NCBI GenBank assembly: GCA_025846845.1
Contig: JAOYTL010000013.1
Coordinates: 124,001 to 188,000, forward strand
Direction of reading: 5' to 3'
Source: Alloboseaceae bacterium BT-24-1
Lineage (GTDB): Bacteria; Pseudomonadota; Alphaproteobacteria; Rhizobiales; Beijerinckiaceae
Length of the DNA: 64,000 nt
The translations under genes and the position numbers were made by a program. How positions within the stretch are numbered: the first letter of the stretch is position 1; each line of letters starts with the position of its first letter. Shown here in pieces: positions 25,238 to 34,304 of the stretch. Below the pieces are notes generated by a model, which worked only from the letters and a program-made list of their open reading frames with translations, had not been told where the DNA came from and searched no databases.

Positions 25238-26554
25238 TTGGCGATAAGCGAAGAGGGTGGCGGCGGAAGAATCCGGTTCGCCCGTCCCATCCTTGTCAAC
25301 TACCTGTTGTCGAGCGGGTCGCTGGCAACGGCCAGCCTGTCACAACTCGTGACCTTCGCCATTCTGGCGCGCGCGCTCGGGCCGACCGAATTCGGCCTTT
25401 TCGTCCAGGTTTCGGCTGTGATCGCCGTGGCGGTCCAGATTTGCGGCCTCGGCGCCTCCGACTGCCTGCTGCGCAGGGTGTCGCGCGAGCCCGAAAGCTA
25501 TGCGAGCCTACTTGGTCACAATCTTCTTTTGATCGGCCTCAGCGGTGCCGTCCTCGTCGTCGGCGGTGTTGCGGCGATGTCATCCTGGGTCCGCCTGAGC
25601 TCCGGCCCCTCTGTCGATGCGCTGACCCTGACGCTGCTGTTCTTCGGCAACGTCGTTCTCGTGCGGGTGATCCTCCTCGTCGAGACCGTATTCCTCAGCC
25701 TTGGCCGGTTTCATGCGGCCAATCGTGCGGTCGTCGGCTTCGCTTTCGCGCGCATGGCCACCGCGGCTCTCGCTTGCCTGGTGTTCCAGGTCTCGAGCCT
25801 GTCGGAATGGGCGCTCTGGCAGTGCGGCGGGAATCTTCTCTACGCCTTGGTTGGAGCAGCGTGGCTCTCGCCCCTCGGCCGGCCCCGGATCAAGATCCTG
25901 CGCGAGGAACTGCAAGCCGGCCTGCTTTTCAGCTCGCAATTCGTTGTCCGGGCGGTCCGCTCCAATGTCGACCTGTTGGTGATCGGCCTGTTCACTCCGA
26001 TCGAGACGGTCGGAAGCTACGGCGTCGCAAGACGGATCATGGACAGCAGCTATCTTGCGATTGATGCCCTCAACCGGCTGCTCTATCCGCGTCTGGCGCG
26101 CGAGAGCCATGACGGACTTCATCTCGCCTTGCCCACCGCCAAACGAGCCCTGCTCGCGGCCCTCGCCCTCGGCGCGGCGACATTCCTGATCCTGTTCACG
26201 CTGGCGACGTGGCTTCCGGCCTTGTTTGGCCGTGCCTATCACGACCTTCCGTTCTTCGTGCGTTGCCTCTCGGGCACCATCATTCTCGTCGGCGCCTGGG
26301 CCGCCGCGATCGACCTGCTCGGCGCCTCCGGGCGGCAGGATGCGCGGGCCTTGATCCTGAACAGTGCCAACCTGCTGGGCAGTGTCCTCATCGCGGTGGC
26401 GACATGGCTGGCGGCGCCGGTCGGTACCGTCATCGCACTCTATGCGATCGACGGCGCCATCGTCGTGGCCGCATGGCTCGTAGTGCTCGGCTTCGCGCGG
26501 CGCAGCCGCTTGCAGGCGGATGAGCTGGCCCGAGCAAGTCCCCTGCCCTCATGA
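25238..26554 (+). CDS. Lipopolysaccharide/exopolysaccharide flippase (Wzx/MATE-like)
   Basis: 438 aa, TTG start after GGGGGA. It has about twelve to fourteen hydrophobic helices, beginning 'LVNYLLSSGSLATASLSQLVTFAILARALGPTEFGLF', typical of the polysaccharide biosynthesis (Wzx) branch of the MOP superfamily. It moves lipid-linked repeat units across the inner membrane. It is transcribed away from the eight-gene operon from a shared promoter region, and its end overlaps the convergent GT2 gene by 6 bp. Confidence 0.92.
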   Translation: MAISEEGGGGRIRFARPILVNYLLSSGSLATASLSQLVTFAILARALGPTEFGLFVQVSAVIAVAVQICGLGASDCLLRRVSREPESYASLLGHNLLLIGLSGAVLVVGGVAAMSSWVRLSSGPSVDALTLTLLFFGNVVLVRVILLVETVFLSLGRFHAANRAVVGFAFARMATAALACLVFQVSSLSEWALWQCGGNLLYALVGAAWLSPLGRPRIKILREELQAGLLFSSQFVVRAVRSNVDLLVIGLFTPIETVGSYGVARRIMDSSYLAIDALNRLLYPRLARESHDGLHLALPTAKRALLAALALGAATFLILFTLATWLPALFGRAYHDLPFFVRCLSGTIILVGAWAAAIDLLGASGRQDARALILNSANLLGSVLIAVATWLAAPVGTVIALYAIDGAIVVAAWLVVLGFARRSRLQADELARASPLPS

Positions 26555-27547
26555 TCCGTCACTGACGATCCGGCTCTCGATCCAGGCCTCCGGCGCCTTG
26601 CGCATCTGGAAGAAGCCGAGCGGCAAGGCGGCGGCATGGAACAGCCAGGCGACGACCGCATAAAGGCCGAGCGACAGGCTGCGCTGCCGCAGGCTCATCA
26701 CGCCGACGATGATGGTTGTCACGGCAGCATCGATCGCGAGTCCCAGGACAGGGCTCGGCAGCGCCAAGGGCAGCACGATCATCGCGATCAGCCACGCATA
26801 GACCGCGGCCCAGAGCTTCAGTTCCGGCAGCTCCTCGACCAATTGCCGCCATTGCGGCTTGCCGAGCGCGGCACGCAGCAGCTCGCCGATCCCGCGCAGA
26901 TAGCCCGATTTCCAACGCCGCAGGAGCAGTGCGTAGGCGTTGAGCGCATGGCCGAAATGGCGGACGAAGCGGCGGTCGAGACGATGCAGTGTCCAGCCTC
27001 GCGCCCGCAATCTCAGGCCGAGGTCGAACTCCTCATAACCGTGCAGATTGCGGTCCGACAGGTATCCGGCCTGCTCGACCGCCTCCCTGCGATAGAGGCC
27101 GCCGCCATTCATGCGATCGACCGCGCCTGTCCGGTTTTCCGGTGAGGCCCGGCGACCGCGCCGGATGTATTCGAGGCTGGTGTCGTTCATCTCCTCGACA
27201 TGGCCCGTCACGCCTGCGGCGCGGGGATTGGCTTGGAGATAGGCGAGGGCCTCGGGAAGAAAGCCGGGATCGAGCAGCATGTCGCCGTCCATCAGGCAGA
27301 TGAACGGCTCGCGGCTGTACTGGAAGCCGAGCTGGGGGCCGATGCCGCAGCTCGGCCGGATGGTGGGTTCAAGCTGAACGACGCGGACCGGATAGGTCGC
27401 GGCGATGGCCAGCGTGCGATCGCGCGAGCCGCCATCCGCCACGATGACCTCGCCGCCGACGCCATCGAGTGCCGCCAGGACACTCTCGATGGCAGCGCCG
27501 ATCCTCGCCTCCTCGTTGAGCGTCTTGAGGATGACCGAGACCGTCAT
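26549..27547 (-). CDS. Glycosyltransferase family 2 with C-terminal membrane helices
   Basis: 332 aa. GT-A domain at residues 1-~220: 'SVILKTLNEEARIGAAIES', 'GGEVIVADGGSRDRT', and the metal-binding D-x-D-type 'LMDGDMLLDPGF'. Two or three C-terminal helices (about 235-320) anchor it in the membrane. It probably transfers a sugar during repeat-unit assembly or modification. The 124-bp space upstream is filled by an interspersed palindromic repeat. Confidence 0.92.
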   Translation of the reverse strand: MTVSVILKTLNEEARIGAAIESVLAALDGVGGEVIVADGGSRDRTLAIAATYPVRVVQLEPTIRPSCGIGPQLGFQYSREPFICLMDGDMLLDPGFLPEALAYLQANPRAAGVTGHVEEMNDTSLEYIRRGRRASPENRTGAVDRMNGGGLYRREAVEQAGYLSDRNLHGYEEFDLGLRLRARGWTLHRLDRRFVRHFGHALNAYALLLRRWKSGYLRGIGELLRAALGKPQWRQLVEELPELKLWAAVYAWLIAMIVLPLALPSPVLGLAIDAAVTTIIVGVMSLRQRSLSLGLYAVVAWLFHAAALPLGFFQMRKAPEAWIESRIVSDGS

Positions 27548-27559
27548 GGCATCCGCCTA

Positions 27560-27674
27560 GATCACGATGATTTTGGACCGAATCGTTCCAAAATCATAAA
27601 ACGTGATCGATTCTAAGAGTTTAGAGCAGGATTCCTGCGAAAAACCGGTTCCCACTTTTTCGCATCCTGCTCTA
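27560..27674. repeat. Interspersed palindromic repeat (two nested hairpins)
   Basis: Two adjacent inverted repeats. The first has outer arms GATCACG (27560-27566) and CGTGATC (27602-27608) with an inner ATGATTTTGGA/TCCAAAATCAT stem. The second has AGAGCAGGAT (27623-27632) and ATCCTGCTCT (27664-27673) with an inner poly-A/poly-T stem. The form matches short repeats scattered through Hyphomicrobiales genomes. Its right arm contains the stop codon of the GNAT-like gene, so it can also act as that gene's terminator. Confidence 0.8.
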
Positions 27675-28805
27675 GTGGAAATCGGTGAGGAGCCGGCTCC
27701 AGTCCTCGCCGGCGAGACCACCGACATAGACGTCGCCGCGTGCGACCGCGTCGTTGATCTCGGGAAGCCGCGTCAGCACGAAGGCGAAGGCCCGATGCCG
27801 GAAGACCAGCCAGCGCTGCAGCGAGAGCCCGGCCATCAGGGCGGGCTGGGCACGGCCGCGTGCTTCGACATGGCCGGTCTCGTCGAGATGGCGGAACATC
27901 GCGCTGAGGACGATGGACTCCCGGTCGGGGAGCGACAGGATGTTGAGGACATGCGCGGTTCGCCCGGGCGCCGCATAGTAGACAAAGCAGCCGATGATCG
28001 CCCCAGAGCGGTCGACGACGGAGCGGATCGAGAAGGCGCCGAGCCGGGTGTTCTGCGCAGCCAGCGACACCAGCCAGGAGAGCTCCTCCTCTGCCCAGAG
28101 CGGCCGAACCGCGTAGTGGGCGACCAGTCGCGGCGCATGCACGAGGAAAGTTGAGACGGGCATCTCCACAACGCTTGCAGCGCCAGGTTCCGCGGCGCCC
28201 TGCTCCGGCAGCAGACGCCGCAGCAGGCTGTCGATAGGACGCGCGAGAACAGGCAGGCCGAGACGCTTGCCGCGCAAGAAGCGCTCGGCGACGCGTCCGG
28301 CCATTGCCCCGACGGGGCGGAAGCTGCGGGCCCATTCGAGGTTCTGCACCGGGATCGGCTTGCCACCGATCGCGAGGAGATGATCGCGGCTCGTCGGCGA
28401 GGCGCTGTCGCAAAAGGCGAAATCGGCACGTCGCGGCCGCAAGGCGAGGATAAGCTGCGCCGCCCCAGCCGCCTCGGCATCGGTCATGAAGACGCCGAGA
28501 AGCCTTCCTGGCAGGATTGTCCCGCAGCCGACGAAACGCATCGGCACGGCCAGCAATACGCTCCGGATACGTCCGTCCCGCTGCTCGTAGACCTGCGTGC
28601 CCAGCGTCTCGTCGTAAGATGGAGACTCCAGATTCAGGGCTCGCAAATAGTCCTGAAGCTCGGGATCCGCCGGTTTGTCGGCTCCTCTGAATATCTTCAG
28701 GAACAACCGGGCGACCGCAGGCACATCGGACGGCCGTAGCGGCCTGACCGCGCCCTTGCGCGAGGGCCGCTCGCCGACAGGAGCTTGCGGTTCGAGCAGC
28801 GACAT
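27672..28805 (-). CDS. GNAT-superfamily acyltransferase-like protein
   Basis: 377 aa. The N-terminal half (about 20-200) resembles a GNAT fold: 'VRPLRPSDVPAVARLFLKIF', 'RFVGCGTILPGRLLGVFMT' and a following helix. A second, less clear half follows, as in long two-domain N-acyltransferases found in polysaccharide clusters. The classic Q/R-x-x-G-x-G/A loop is not obvious, so the assignment is moderate. The same 17-bp motif as in the flippase/chain-length promoter lies upstream at 28961-28977, tying it to the exopolysaccharide regulon. The last codon sits inside an interspersed repeat. Confidence 0.65.
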   Translation of the reverse strand: MSLLEPQAPVGERPSRKGAVRPLRPSDVPAVARLFLKIFRGADKPADPELQDYLRALNLESPSYDETLGTQVYEQRDGRIRSVLLAVPMRFVGCGTILPGRLLGVFMTDAEAAGAAQLILALRPRRADFAFCDSASPTSRDHLLAIGGKPIPVQNLEWARSFRPVGAMAGRVAERFLRGKRLGLPVLARPIDSLLRRLLPEQGAAEPGAASVVEMPVSTFLVHAPRLVAHYAVRPLWAEEELSWLVSLAAQNTRLGAFSIRSVVDRSGAIIGCFVYYAAPGRTAHVLNILSLPDRESIVLSAMFRHLDETGHVEARGRAQPALMAGLSLQRWLVFRHRAFAFVLTRLPEINDAVARGDVYVGGLAGEDWSRLLTDFH

Positions 28806-28960
28806 CTAGAGCGCGATCGTCAGGATCGGGCCGCGGGGCCAGTTCGACATGAGAATACGGCAACCGGACATCGTAGCCCGCCTCATCATGAAGCCGGTGT
28901 GTCTGCGCCCTGGGCGAACGGAGAAGCTCCCCTCCAACTGAGCGATTCACACTCTCACAT

Positions 28961-28977
28961 ACAACTTATGGGTGTAA
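28961..28977 (-). promoter_or_regulatory. Copy of the TTACACC-N3-AAGTTGT motif upstream of the GNAT-like gene
   Basis: Reads TTACACC-CAT-AAGTTGT on the minus strand, 156 bp upstream of the start at 28805, in an otherwise GC-rich 260-bp intergenic region. All 14 specified bases match the copy at 25097-25113. Probable regulator site shared across the exopolysaccharide locus. Confidence 0.5.
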
Positions 28978-29066
28978 ATCGTAAGTTATACGTAAAGCGA
29001 GGATGAGCGGATGCCGGGGCCTCGCGACGCGCGGCCTCAGGCCGAACCGTCGATCGGTACGGCCCG

Positions 29067-30017
29067 TCAGGCGGCGGCCAGCTCCCGTGTAGCGAAGTCG
29101 CCCTTGTCGAGGCCGGCGACGAGCGCAGCAAGTTCGGCCGCCTCGGCTTCGGTCAGGTCGGTCAGCGGCGCGCGCACCGGGCCGGAATCGCGGCCGATCA
29201 CACGCATGCCCGCCTTGATCATCGAGACGGCATAGCCCCGCTTGCGGTTGCGGATCGCGATCAGCGGCAGGATGAAGTCGCGCAGGCCGGCCTGGACCGT
29301 CGCCCGGTCGCGCCGCCGCACGGCAGCGTAGAACTTCGTCGAGAATTGCGGGACGAAGTTGAACACCGCCGAGGAATAGGTGTTCACACCCATCTCCAGA
29401 TAGGGCAGCGCGAAGGTCTCCGCGGTCGGCAGCCCGCCGACATAGGTCAGCCGGTCGCCCATCTTCAGATGGATGCGGGTCATCAGCTCGATATCGCCGA
29501 CACCATCCTTGAAGCCGACGAGATTGGGATTGCGCTCGCAGAGCCGCGCCAGCGTCTCCTCGGTCAGGATCGCGTTGTCGCGGTTGTAGACGATCACGCC
29601 GAGCGTCGTCGCCTTGCAGACGGCGTCGATATGGGCGGCGAGCCCCTCCTGCTCGGAGAAGACGAGGTAGGGCGGCAGCAGCAGGATGCCGTCGGCGCCT
29701 GCGCTCTCGACCTCCTTCGCCAGCTCGCAGGCGAGCTGTGTGCCATGGCCGACGCCGGCCAGCACCGGCACCCGCCCGGCCGTCGCGGAGACGGCGGTCG
29801 TGACCACCTTGACCACCTCCTGTGGCGAGAGCGAGAAGAACTCGCCCGTACCGCCGGCAGCGAAGAGGCCGGCGACCTCGTAGCCGCAGAGCCAGTCGAG
29901 ATTGGAGCGATACCGCGCCTCGTCGAATGCGCTGGCAGCCGTGAACGGCGTGACCGGGAACGACAGCAATCCGTCGCCGATCTGCCTTGCCATCTCCCGC
30001 GGCGTGAACTTGCTCAT
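29067..30017 (-). CDS. kdgD: 5-dehydro-4-deoxyglucarate dehydratase
   Basis: 316-aa DapA-family enzyme from the ATG at 30017. The Schiff-base Lys170 lies in 'NLVGFKDGVGD' and the catalytic Tyr144 in 'VIVYNRDNA'. The pattern 'FPVTPF...GGTGEFFSLSP' is typical of KdgD. It converts 5-dehydro-4-deoxy-D-glucarate to 2,5-dioxopentanoate with loss of CO2 and water, in D-glucarate/galactarate catabolism. A LysR regulator lies immediately upstream on the same strand and a TctCBA transporter diverges beyond it, which fits a sugar-diacid uptake and breakdown unit. The following semialdehyde dehydrogenase is not in the window. Confidence 0.9.
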   Translation of the reverse strand: MSKFTPREMARQIGDGLLSFPVTPFTAASAFDEARYRSNLDWLCGYEVAGLFAAGGTGEFFSLSPQEVVKVVTTAVSATAGRVPVLAGVGHGTQLACELAKEVESAGADGILLLPPYLVFSEQEGLAAHIDAVCKATTLGVIVYNRDNAILTEETLARLCERNPNLVGFKDGVGDIELMTRIHLKMGDRLTYVGGLPTAETFALPYLEMGVNTYSSAVFNFVPQFSTKFYAAVRRRDRATVQAGLRDFILPLIAIRNRKRGYAVSMIKAGMRVIGRDSGPVRAPLTDLTEAEAAELAALVAGLDKGDFATRELAAA

Positions 30018-30081
30018 GATCCCGTGTCCTTCGCTGGCGATGGCGAAGGAGTAGAGCAAGATCGATGCGCGTTGAGACCAA

Positions 30082-31008
30082 TCACTGGATCGATCGATCC
30101 AATCGTTGAATTGTTCCGCTCGTCTCGGCGATCTCCTTCGCCAGCGCGGCGACGATCGGCACCAGCGGATTGTCGTTGTCGTCGCGGCTGACGAAGAAGA
30201 GCTCGGCCGGGCGGTGGCGCGGCAGGTCGAGCGGTCGCAGGGCGACGCCGCTGAAATGCAGATTGACCGCCGTTTCCGGCACGAGCGCGACCCCGACCCC
30301 GGAATGGACCATGGCGAGCATTGAGTGGATCTGTGCCAGATGCTGGACATAGTTCGGCACAAGGCCGGCACGCGAGAACAGCTCGACGAGCAGATCGTGG
30401 AAATAGCGCGCCTCATAGGGCGCGTACATGATGAAGGGCTCGCCGGCGAGATCGGGTAGCGACACGCTCTCGGCCCGCGCCAAGGCGTGGCCGACGGGAA
30501 CCGCGGCGATCAGCGGTTCGGCCATCACCCGGAAGACACCCAGCCCACGGCGCGGGATCGGCGGGCGCAGCAGGCCGATGTCGATCTCGCCAGAGTCGAG
30601 CCGCTTGAGCTGGTCGCCGCTGACCATCTCCTTCAGCGAGACCTCGACCTCCGGCAGCTCGCGGCGACAGGCGGCGACGAGCTGCGGCACATAGGAATAG
30701 GCCGAGGTCGCGGTGAAGCCGATATTGATCGAGCCCGCCTTGCCGTTGGCGACGCGCTTGGCGAGCAGGGCTGCACTCTCCGCCAGCTTGAGCAGCCGAC
30801 GTGCCTCGGCGAGGAAGCTCTTGCCCGCCGGAGTGAGCTTCACCGTGCGATTGCTGCGCTCGAGCAGCACCACATCGAGCACCCGTTCGAGGATCTGGAT
30901 CTGCCGGCTGAGCGGCGGCTGGGTCATGTTCAGCCGCAACGCGGCGCGCCCGAAATGCAGCTCCTCCGCCACGGCGACGAAGCAGCGCAGCTGGCTCAGC
31001 TCGAACAT
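30082..31008 (-). CDS. LysR-family transcriptional regulator
   Basis: 308 aa. The N-terminal helix-turn-helix 'LRCFVAVAEELHFGRAALRLNMTQPPLSRQIQILE' is followed by a periplasmic-binding-like effector domain (about 90-295). It stands between kdgD and the divergent TctCBA operon, so it is the likely regulator of both and probably senses glucarate/galactarate or a breakdown product. A 16-bp perfect palindrome overlaps its 3' end just upstream of kdgD. Confidence 0.93.
   Translation of the reverse strand: MFELSQLRCFVAVAEELHFGRAALRLNMTQPPLSRQIQILERVLDVVLLERSNRTVKLTPAGKSFLAEARRLLKLAESAALLAKRVANGKAGSINIGFTATSAYSYVPQLVAACRRELPEVEVSLKEMVSGDQLKRLDSGEIDIGLLRPPIPRRGLGVFRVMAEPLIAAVPVGHALARAESVSLPDLAGEPFIMYAPYEARYFHDLLVELFSRAGLVPNYVQHLAQIHSMLAMVHSGVGVALVPETAVNLHFSGVALRPLDLPRHRPAELFFVSRDDNDNPLVPIVAALAKEIAETSGTIQRLDRSIQ
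30086..30101. promoter_or_regulatory. 16-bp perfect palindrome upstream of kdgD
   Basis: TGGATCGATCGATCCA lies inside the last codons of the LysR gene, about 70 bp upstream of the kdgD start. A perfect 16-mer palindrome here suggests a repressor site for kdgD. The symmetric GATC core could also reflect coding chance plus methylation-type sites. Confidence 0.35.
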
Positions 31009-31181
31009 GTCCTACCTCTCACGCGATCACACAATCCAAAAACGGTATCGTTCCATTGCCAATCTAATTCATTACAGCATCGTGCCTGACCTATCCTCCA
31101 CCGCACAGGGCAGCACCGAGACTGCCTGCCAGCACGCGCCGGCCAGGCTTGGCCAGTTTGCATCCGGAGGAAAGAGCGACC

Positions 31182-32174
31182 ATGTCCAGATCTTCATTCC
31201 GTCCGTCATCCGCCCTCGCGAAAGGCCTCGTGCTTGCCGCGCTCGCGGGCCTTGGCCTCTCTGCCGCGCCCGCCGCCGCCCAGAATTTCGAACGGCCTGT
31301 GCGCATCGTCGTCCCCTTCGCGCCGGGTGGCACCTCGGACATTCTCGCCCGCCTTATCGGACCGAAGCTGTCGGCCGCGATCGGCCAGCCGGTGGTGATC
31401 GAGAACAAGCCCGGCGCGGCCGGCAATCTTGGCGCCGACACGGTCGCGAAGGCTCCCGCCGACGGCCACACCCTGCTGCTCATGGATGTCGGCTCGCTGG
31501 CGACCGCGCCGAGCCTGTTCTCCGATCTGACCTATGATCCAAACAAGGATCTCGCGCCGGTCTCGATGGTGATGTTCGGGCCCTATGTGCTCGCCGTGCA
31601 TGAATCGGTTCCGGTCAAGACCGCCCAGGAGCTCGTCGCCTACGCCAAGGCGAATCCGGGCAAGCTCGCCATGGCCAATTCCGGTGTCGGCGCTGCCAAT
31701 CACATCACGGCGGTCTCGATGGCCAAGGAACTCGGCATCACCTGGAAGAACGTGCCTTACAAGGGCGGCGCGGCCGCCTCGCGCGCGGTCGTCTCGGGCG
31801 AGAGCACCGTGATCATCAACGGCTCCACCGCGACGCTGCCCTTCGTCGCCAACAAGCAGCTCGTCGGGCTCGCCATCACCGGCGAGGAGCGCATCTCCGG
31901 CATCCCGACCTTCAAGGAAGCCGGCCTGCCGGGCGGCGATGCCGGCACCTGGCAGGGCATCCTGACCACGGCCAAGACCCCGCCGGCAGTGATCGCGCGC
32001 CTCAATGCCGAGATCGGCAAGATCCTGCAGGACCCCGAGATCAAGGCCAAGATCGCCGAGCAGGGCGGTGTGGTGAAGCCGGGTGCGCCGACGGAGTTCG
32101 CCGACTGGCTGAAGAGCGCCACCGAGCGCTGGGGCGGCATCATCCGCGAAGCCGGCATCAAGGGCACGAACTGA
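31182..32174 (+). CDS. tctC: Tripartite tricarboxylate transporter substrate-binding protein TctC
   Basis: 330 aa from the ATG at 31182 (GGAGGAAAG upstream). Signal peptide ends near 'APAAAQ'. The Bug-family signature 'VVPFAPGGTSDILARLIG' follows, with the conserved 'GAAGNLGADTVAKAPADGHTL' region. It delivers substrate to TctAB. The divergent kdgD/LysR genes suggest glucarate, galactarate or a related diacid. Confidence 0.95.
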   Translation: MSRSSFRPSSALAKGLVLAALAGLGLSAAPAAAQNFERPVRIVVPFAPGGTSDILARLIGPKLSAAIGQPVVIENKPGAAGNLGADTVAKAPADGHTLLLMDVGSLATAPSLFSDLTYDPNKDLAPVSMVMFGPYVLAVHESVPVKTAQELVAYAKANPGKLAMANSGVGAANHITAVSMAKELGITWKNVPYKGGAAASRAVVSGESTVIINGSTATLPFVANKQLVGLAITGEERISGIPTFKEAGLPGGDAGTWQGILTTAKTPPAVIARLNAEIGKILQDPEIKAKIAEQGGVVKPGAPTEFADWLKSATERWGGIIREAGIKGTN

Positions 32175-32176
32175 CG

Positions 32177-32638
32177 GTGGCGCGGCCGATGACGCGGCTC
32201 AGGCTCGACCGGCGGGACCTGCTGCTGGGCGCCTTCCTCGTCGCGGTGGCGGCGGGGGCGCTCTACGCCACCCGCACGCTATCGGTCGGCCATGCGGCCG
32301 ATATGGGGCCGGGCTACATGCCGCGCGTCGTCTCGCTCGCTTTGCTCGGCTTCGGCCTGTTCTTCCTGGCCCGCAGTGCCAGAGGCGCGACTGCCACCAT
32401 CGAGCCGGTGCGCCTGCGGCCGCTGCTCGCCGTACTGGCCGCGGTCGGGGTCTTCGCGCTGACGGCCGAGCGGCTCGGCCTCGCCATCGCCTCGGTCCTG
32501 ACCGTCCTGCTGGCCGGGCTCGCCACACGCGAGACAAAGCCGCTGGAAAGCATGGGCTTCGCGCTTCTGCTCTCGGCTCTGGCGGCGTTGCTGTTCATCA
32601 AGGTCCTGGCCCTGCCGATCCCGCTCTGGCCCCGCTGA
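32177..32638 (+). CDS. tctB: Tripartite tricarboxylate transporter small membrane subunit TctB
   Basis: 153 aa with four hydrophobic helices, the usual TctB size and topology, including 'DMGPGYMPRVVSLALLGFG'. GTG start at 32177, with an in-frame ATG at 32189 as an alternative. It sits between tctC and tctA with gaps of 2 and 7 bp. Confidence 0.92.
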   Translation: MARPMTRLRLDRRDLLLGAFLVAVAAGALYATRTLSVGHAADMGPGYMPRVVSLALLGFGLFFLARSARGATATIEPVRLRPLLAVLAAVGVFALTAERLGLAIASVLTVLLAGLATRETKPLESMGFALLLSALAALLFIKVLALPIPLWPR

Positions 32639-32645
32639 GCCCGCC

Positions 32646-34145
32646 ATGGAACTCTTCGACAATCTGCTGATCGGCCTGTCGACGGCTCTGGAGCTCAAGA
32701 ATCTCGGCTTCTGCCTGATCGGCGTGCTGATCGGCACCGCGATCGGGGTCCTGCCCGGGATCGGGCCGATCCCGACGATCGCCCTCTTGCTGCCGTTCAC
32801 CTTCGGCATGGAACCGGCCGGCGCCATGATCATGCTCGCCGGCATCTTCTACGGCGCGCAATATGGCGGCTCGACCACGGCGATCCTGGTCAATGTCCCC
32901 GGCGAGACCTCCTCGGTCGTGACCTGCCTCGACGGACATCAGATGGCCCGTCAGGGCCGCGCCGGGCTGGCGCTGGCGATCGCCGCGCTCTCCTCCTTCT
33001 TCGCCGGCACGGTCGCGACCATCGTCATCGCCCTGCTCAGCGTCCCGCTGGCGGCGCTGGCGCTGAAGTTCACCGCGGTCGAGTATTTCAGCCTGCTGGT
33101 ACTCGGGCTGATCGCCGCGGTCGTACTGGCGCATGGCTCGGTCGCGCGCTCGCTGTCGATGGTGCTGCTCGGTTTGCTGCTCGGGCTCGTCGGCATCGAT
33201 GTCAGCTCGGGCGCGGCACGCATGACATTCGGCGTCCCCGCCCTGTCAGATGGGCTCGATTTCGTGCCGGTCGCGATGGGCATGTTCGGGCTCGCCGAGA
33301 TCATCGCCAATCTCGAGCGCCCGGCTGAGCGGCACGTCGTCAGCCAGGCGGTGCGCGGCCTCATCCCGAGCTGGGCCGATCTCAAGCAGGCCTTTCCCGC
33401 CATGGTCCGCGGCACGGCGCTGGGCTCGGCGCTCGGCGTGCTGCCGGGCGGCGGTGCGGCGCTGCCGCCCTTCTCCTCCTATGCACTGGAGAAGAAGCTG
33501 GCCAAGGACCCCTCCCGCTTCGGCCATGGCGCGATCGAGGGCGTCGCCGGGCCGGAGGCGGCCAATAATGCCGGCGCCCAGACGAGCTTCATTCCCCTGC
33601 TGACGCTCGGCATCCCGGCCAATGCGCTGATGGCGCTGATGATCGGCGCGCTGATGATGCAGGGCATTCAGCCCGGCCCGCAGATCATGCGCGAGCAGCC
33701 GCAGCTGGTCTGGGGCGTGATCGCCTCGATGTGGGTCGGCAATTTGATGCTGCTGGTGATCAATCTGCCGCTGATCGGCCTCTGGGTCTCGATGCTGAGG
33801 ATACCCTACAGGTTGCTGTTCCCGGCCATCGTACTGTTCTGCTGCATCGGCACCTATGGCATCTCCAACAGCCTGTTCAATGTCTGGCTGATGCTCGGCT
33901 GCGCCGCGATCGGCTACTTCTTCATCAAGGTCGGGGTCGAGCCGGCACCGCTGCTCCTGGGGCTGGTCCTAGGGCCTCAGCTGGAGGAGTATTTCCGCCG
34001 TGCGATGCTGCTCGCGGATGGCGATTTCTCGGTGTTCCTGACCCGCCCGATCAGTGCCGGTCTGCTCGTCGTCGTCGCGCTGTTGCTCGCCGCCATGCTG
34101 TCACCAATGGTCGTCCGAGGGCGAAAACAGGCCCTGGCCGAGTAG
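32646..34145 (+). CDS. tctA: Tripartite tricarboxylate transporter large permease TctA
   Basis: 499 aa, about twelve hydrophobic helices. Family signatures are 'GVLPGIGPIPTIALLLPFTFGM', 'FYGAQYGGSTTAILVNVPGE' and a second 'ALGVLPGGGAALPPFSSYA' with 'GVAGPEAANNAGAQTSFIPLLTLGIP'. It completes the transporter. A short ATCCG-CTTT-CGGAT stem follows the stop at about 34177-34190 and might be a weak terminator. Confidence 0.95.
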   Translation: MELFDNLLIGLSTALELKNLGFCLIGVLIGTAIGVLPGIGPIPTIALLLPFTFGMEPAGAMIMLAGIFYGAQYGGSTTAILVNVPGETSSVVTCLDGHQMARQGRAGLALAIAALSSFFAGTVATIVIALLSVPLAALALKFTAVEYFSLLVLGLIAAVVLAHGSVARSLSMVLLGLLLGLVGIDVSSGAARMTFGVPALSDGLDFVPVAMGMFGLAEIIANLERPAERHVVSQAVRGLIPSWADLKQAFPAMVRGTALGSALGVLPGGGAALPPFSSYALEKKLAKDPSRFGHGAIEGVAGPEAANNAGAQTSFIPLLTLGIPANALMALMIGALMMQGIQPGPQIMREQPQLVWGVIASMWVGNLMLLVINLPLIGLWVSMLRIPYRLLFPAIVLFCCIGTYGISNSLFNVWLMLGCAAIGYFFIKVGVEPAPLLLGLVLGPQLEEYFRRAMLLADGDFSVFLTRPISAGLLVVVALLLAAMLSPMVVRGRKQALAE

Positions 34146-34304
34146 TGGCCAGAACCGGACAAGCTGCCGAAAACACATCCGCTTTCGGATAGGGTCTCGA
34201 TGGCCGCTGGTGCTGCACGGCGCCACGAGGGCTCGTTGCGGTGGAGCTCAGTGCCGGGGTAACAAGGCGGGTCGCGGCGCGATGCATCTTGGAGCGGCGG
34301 GCCC

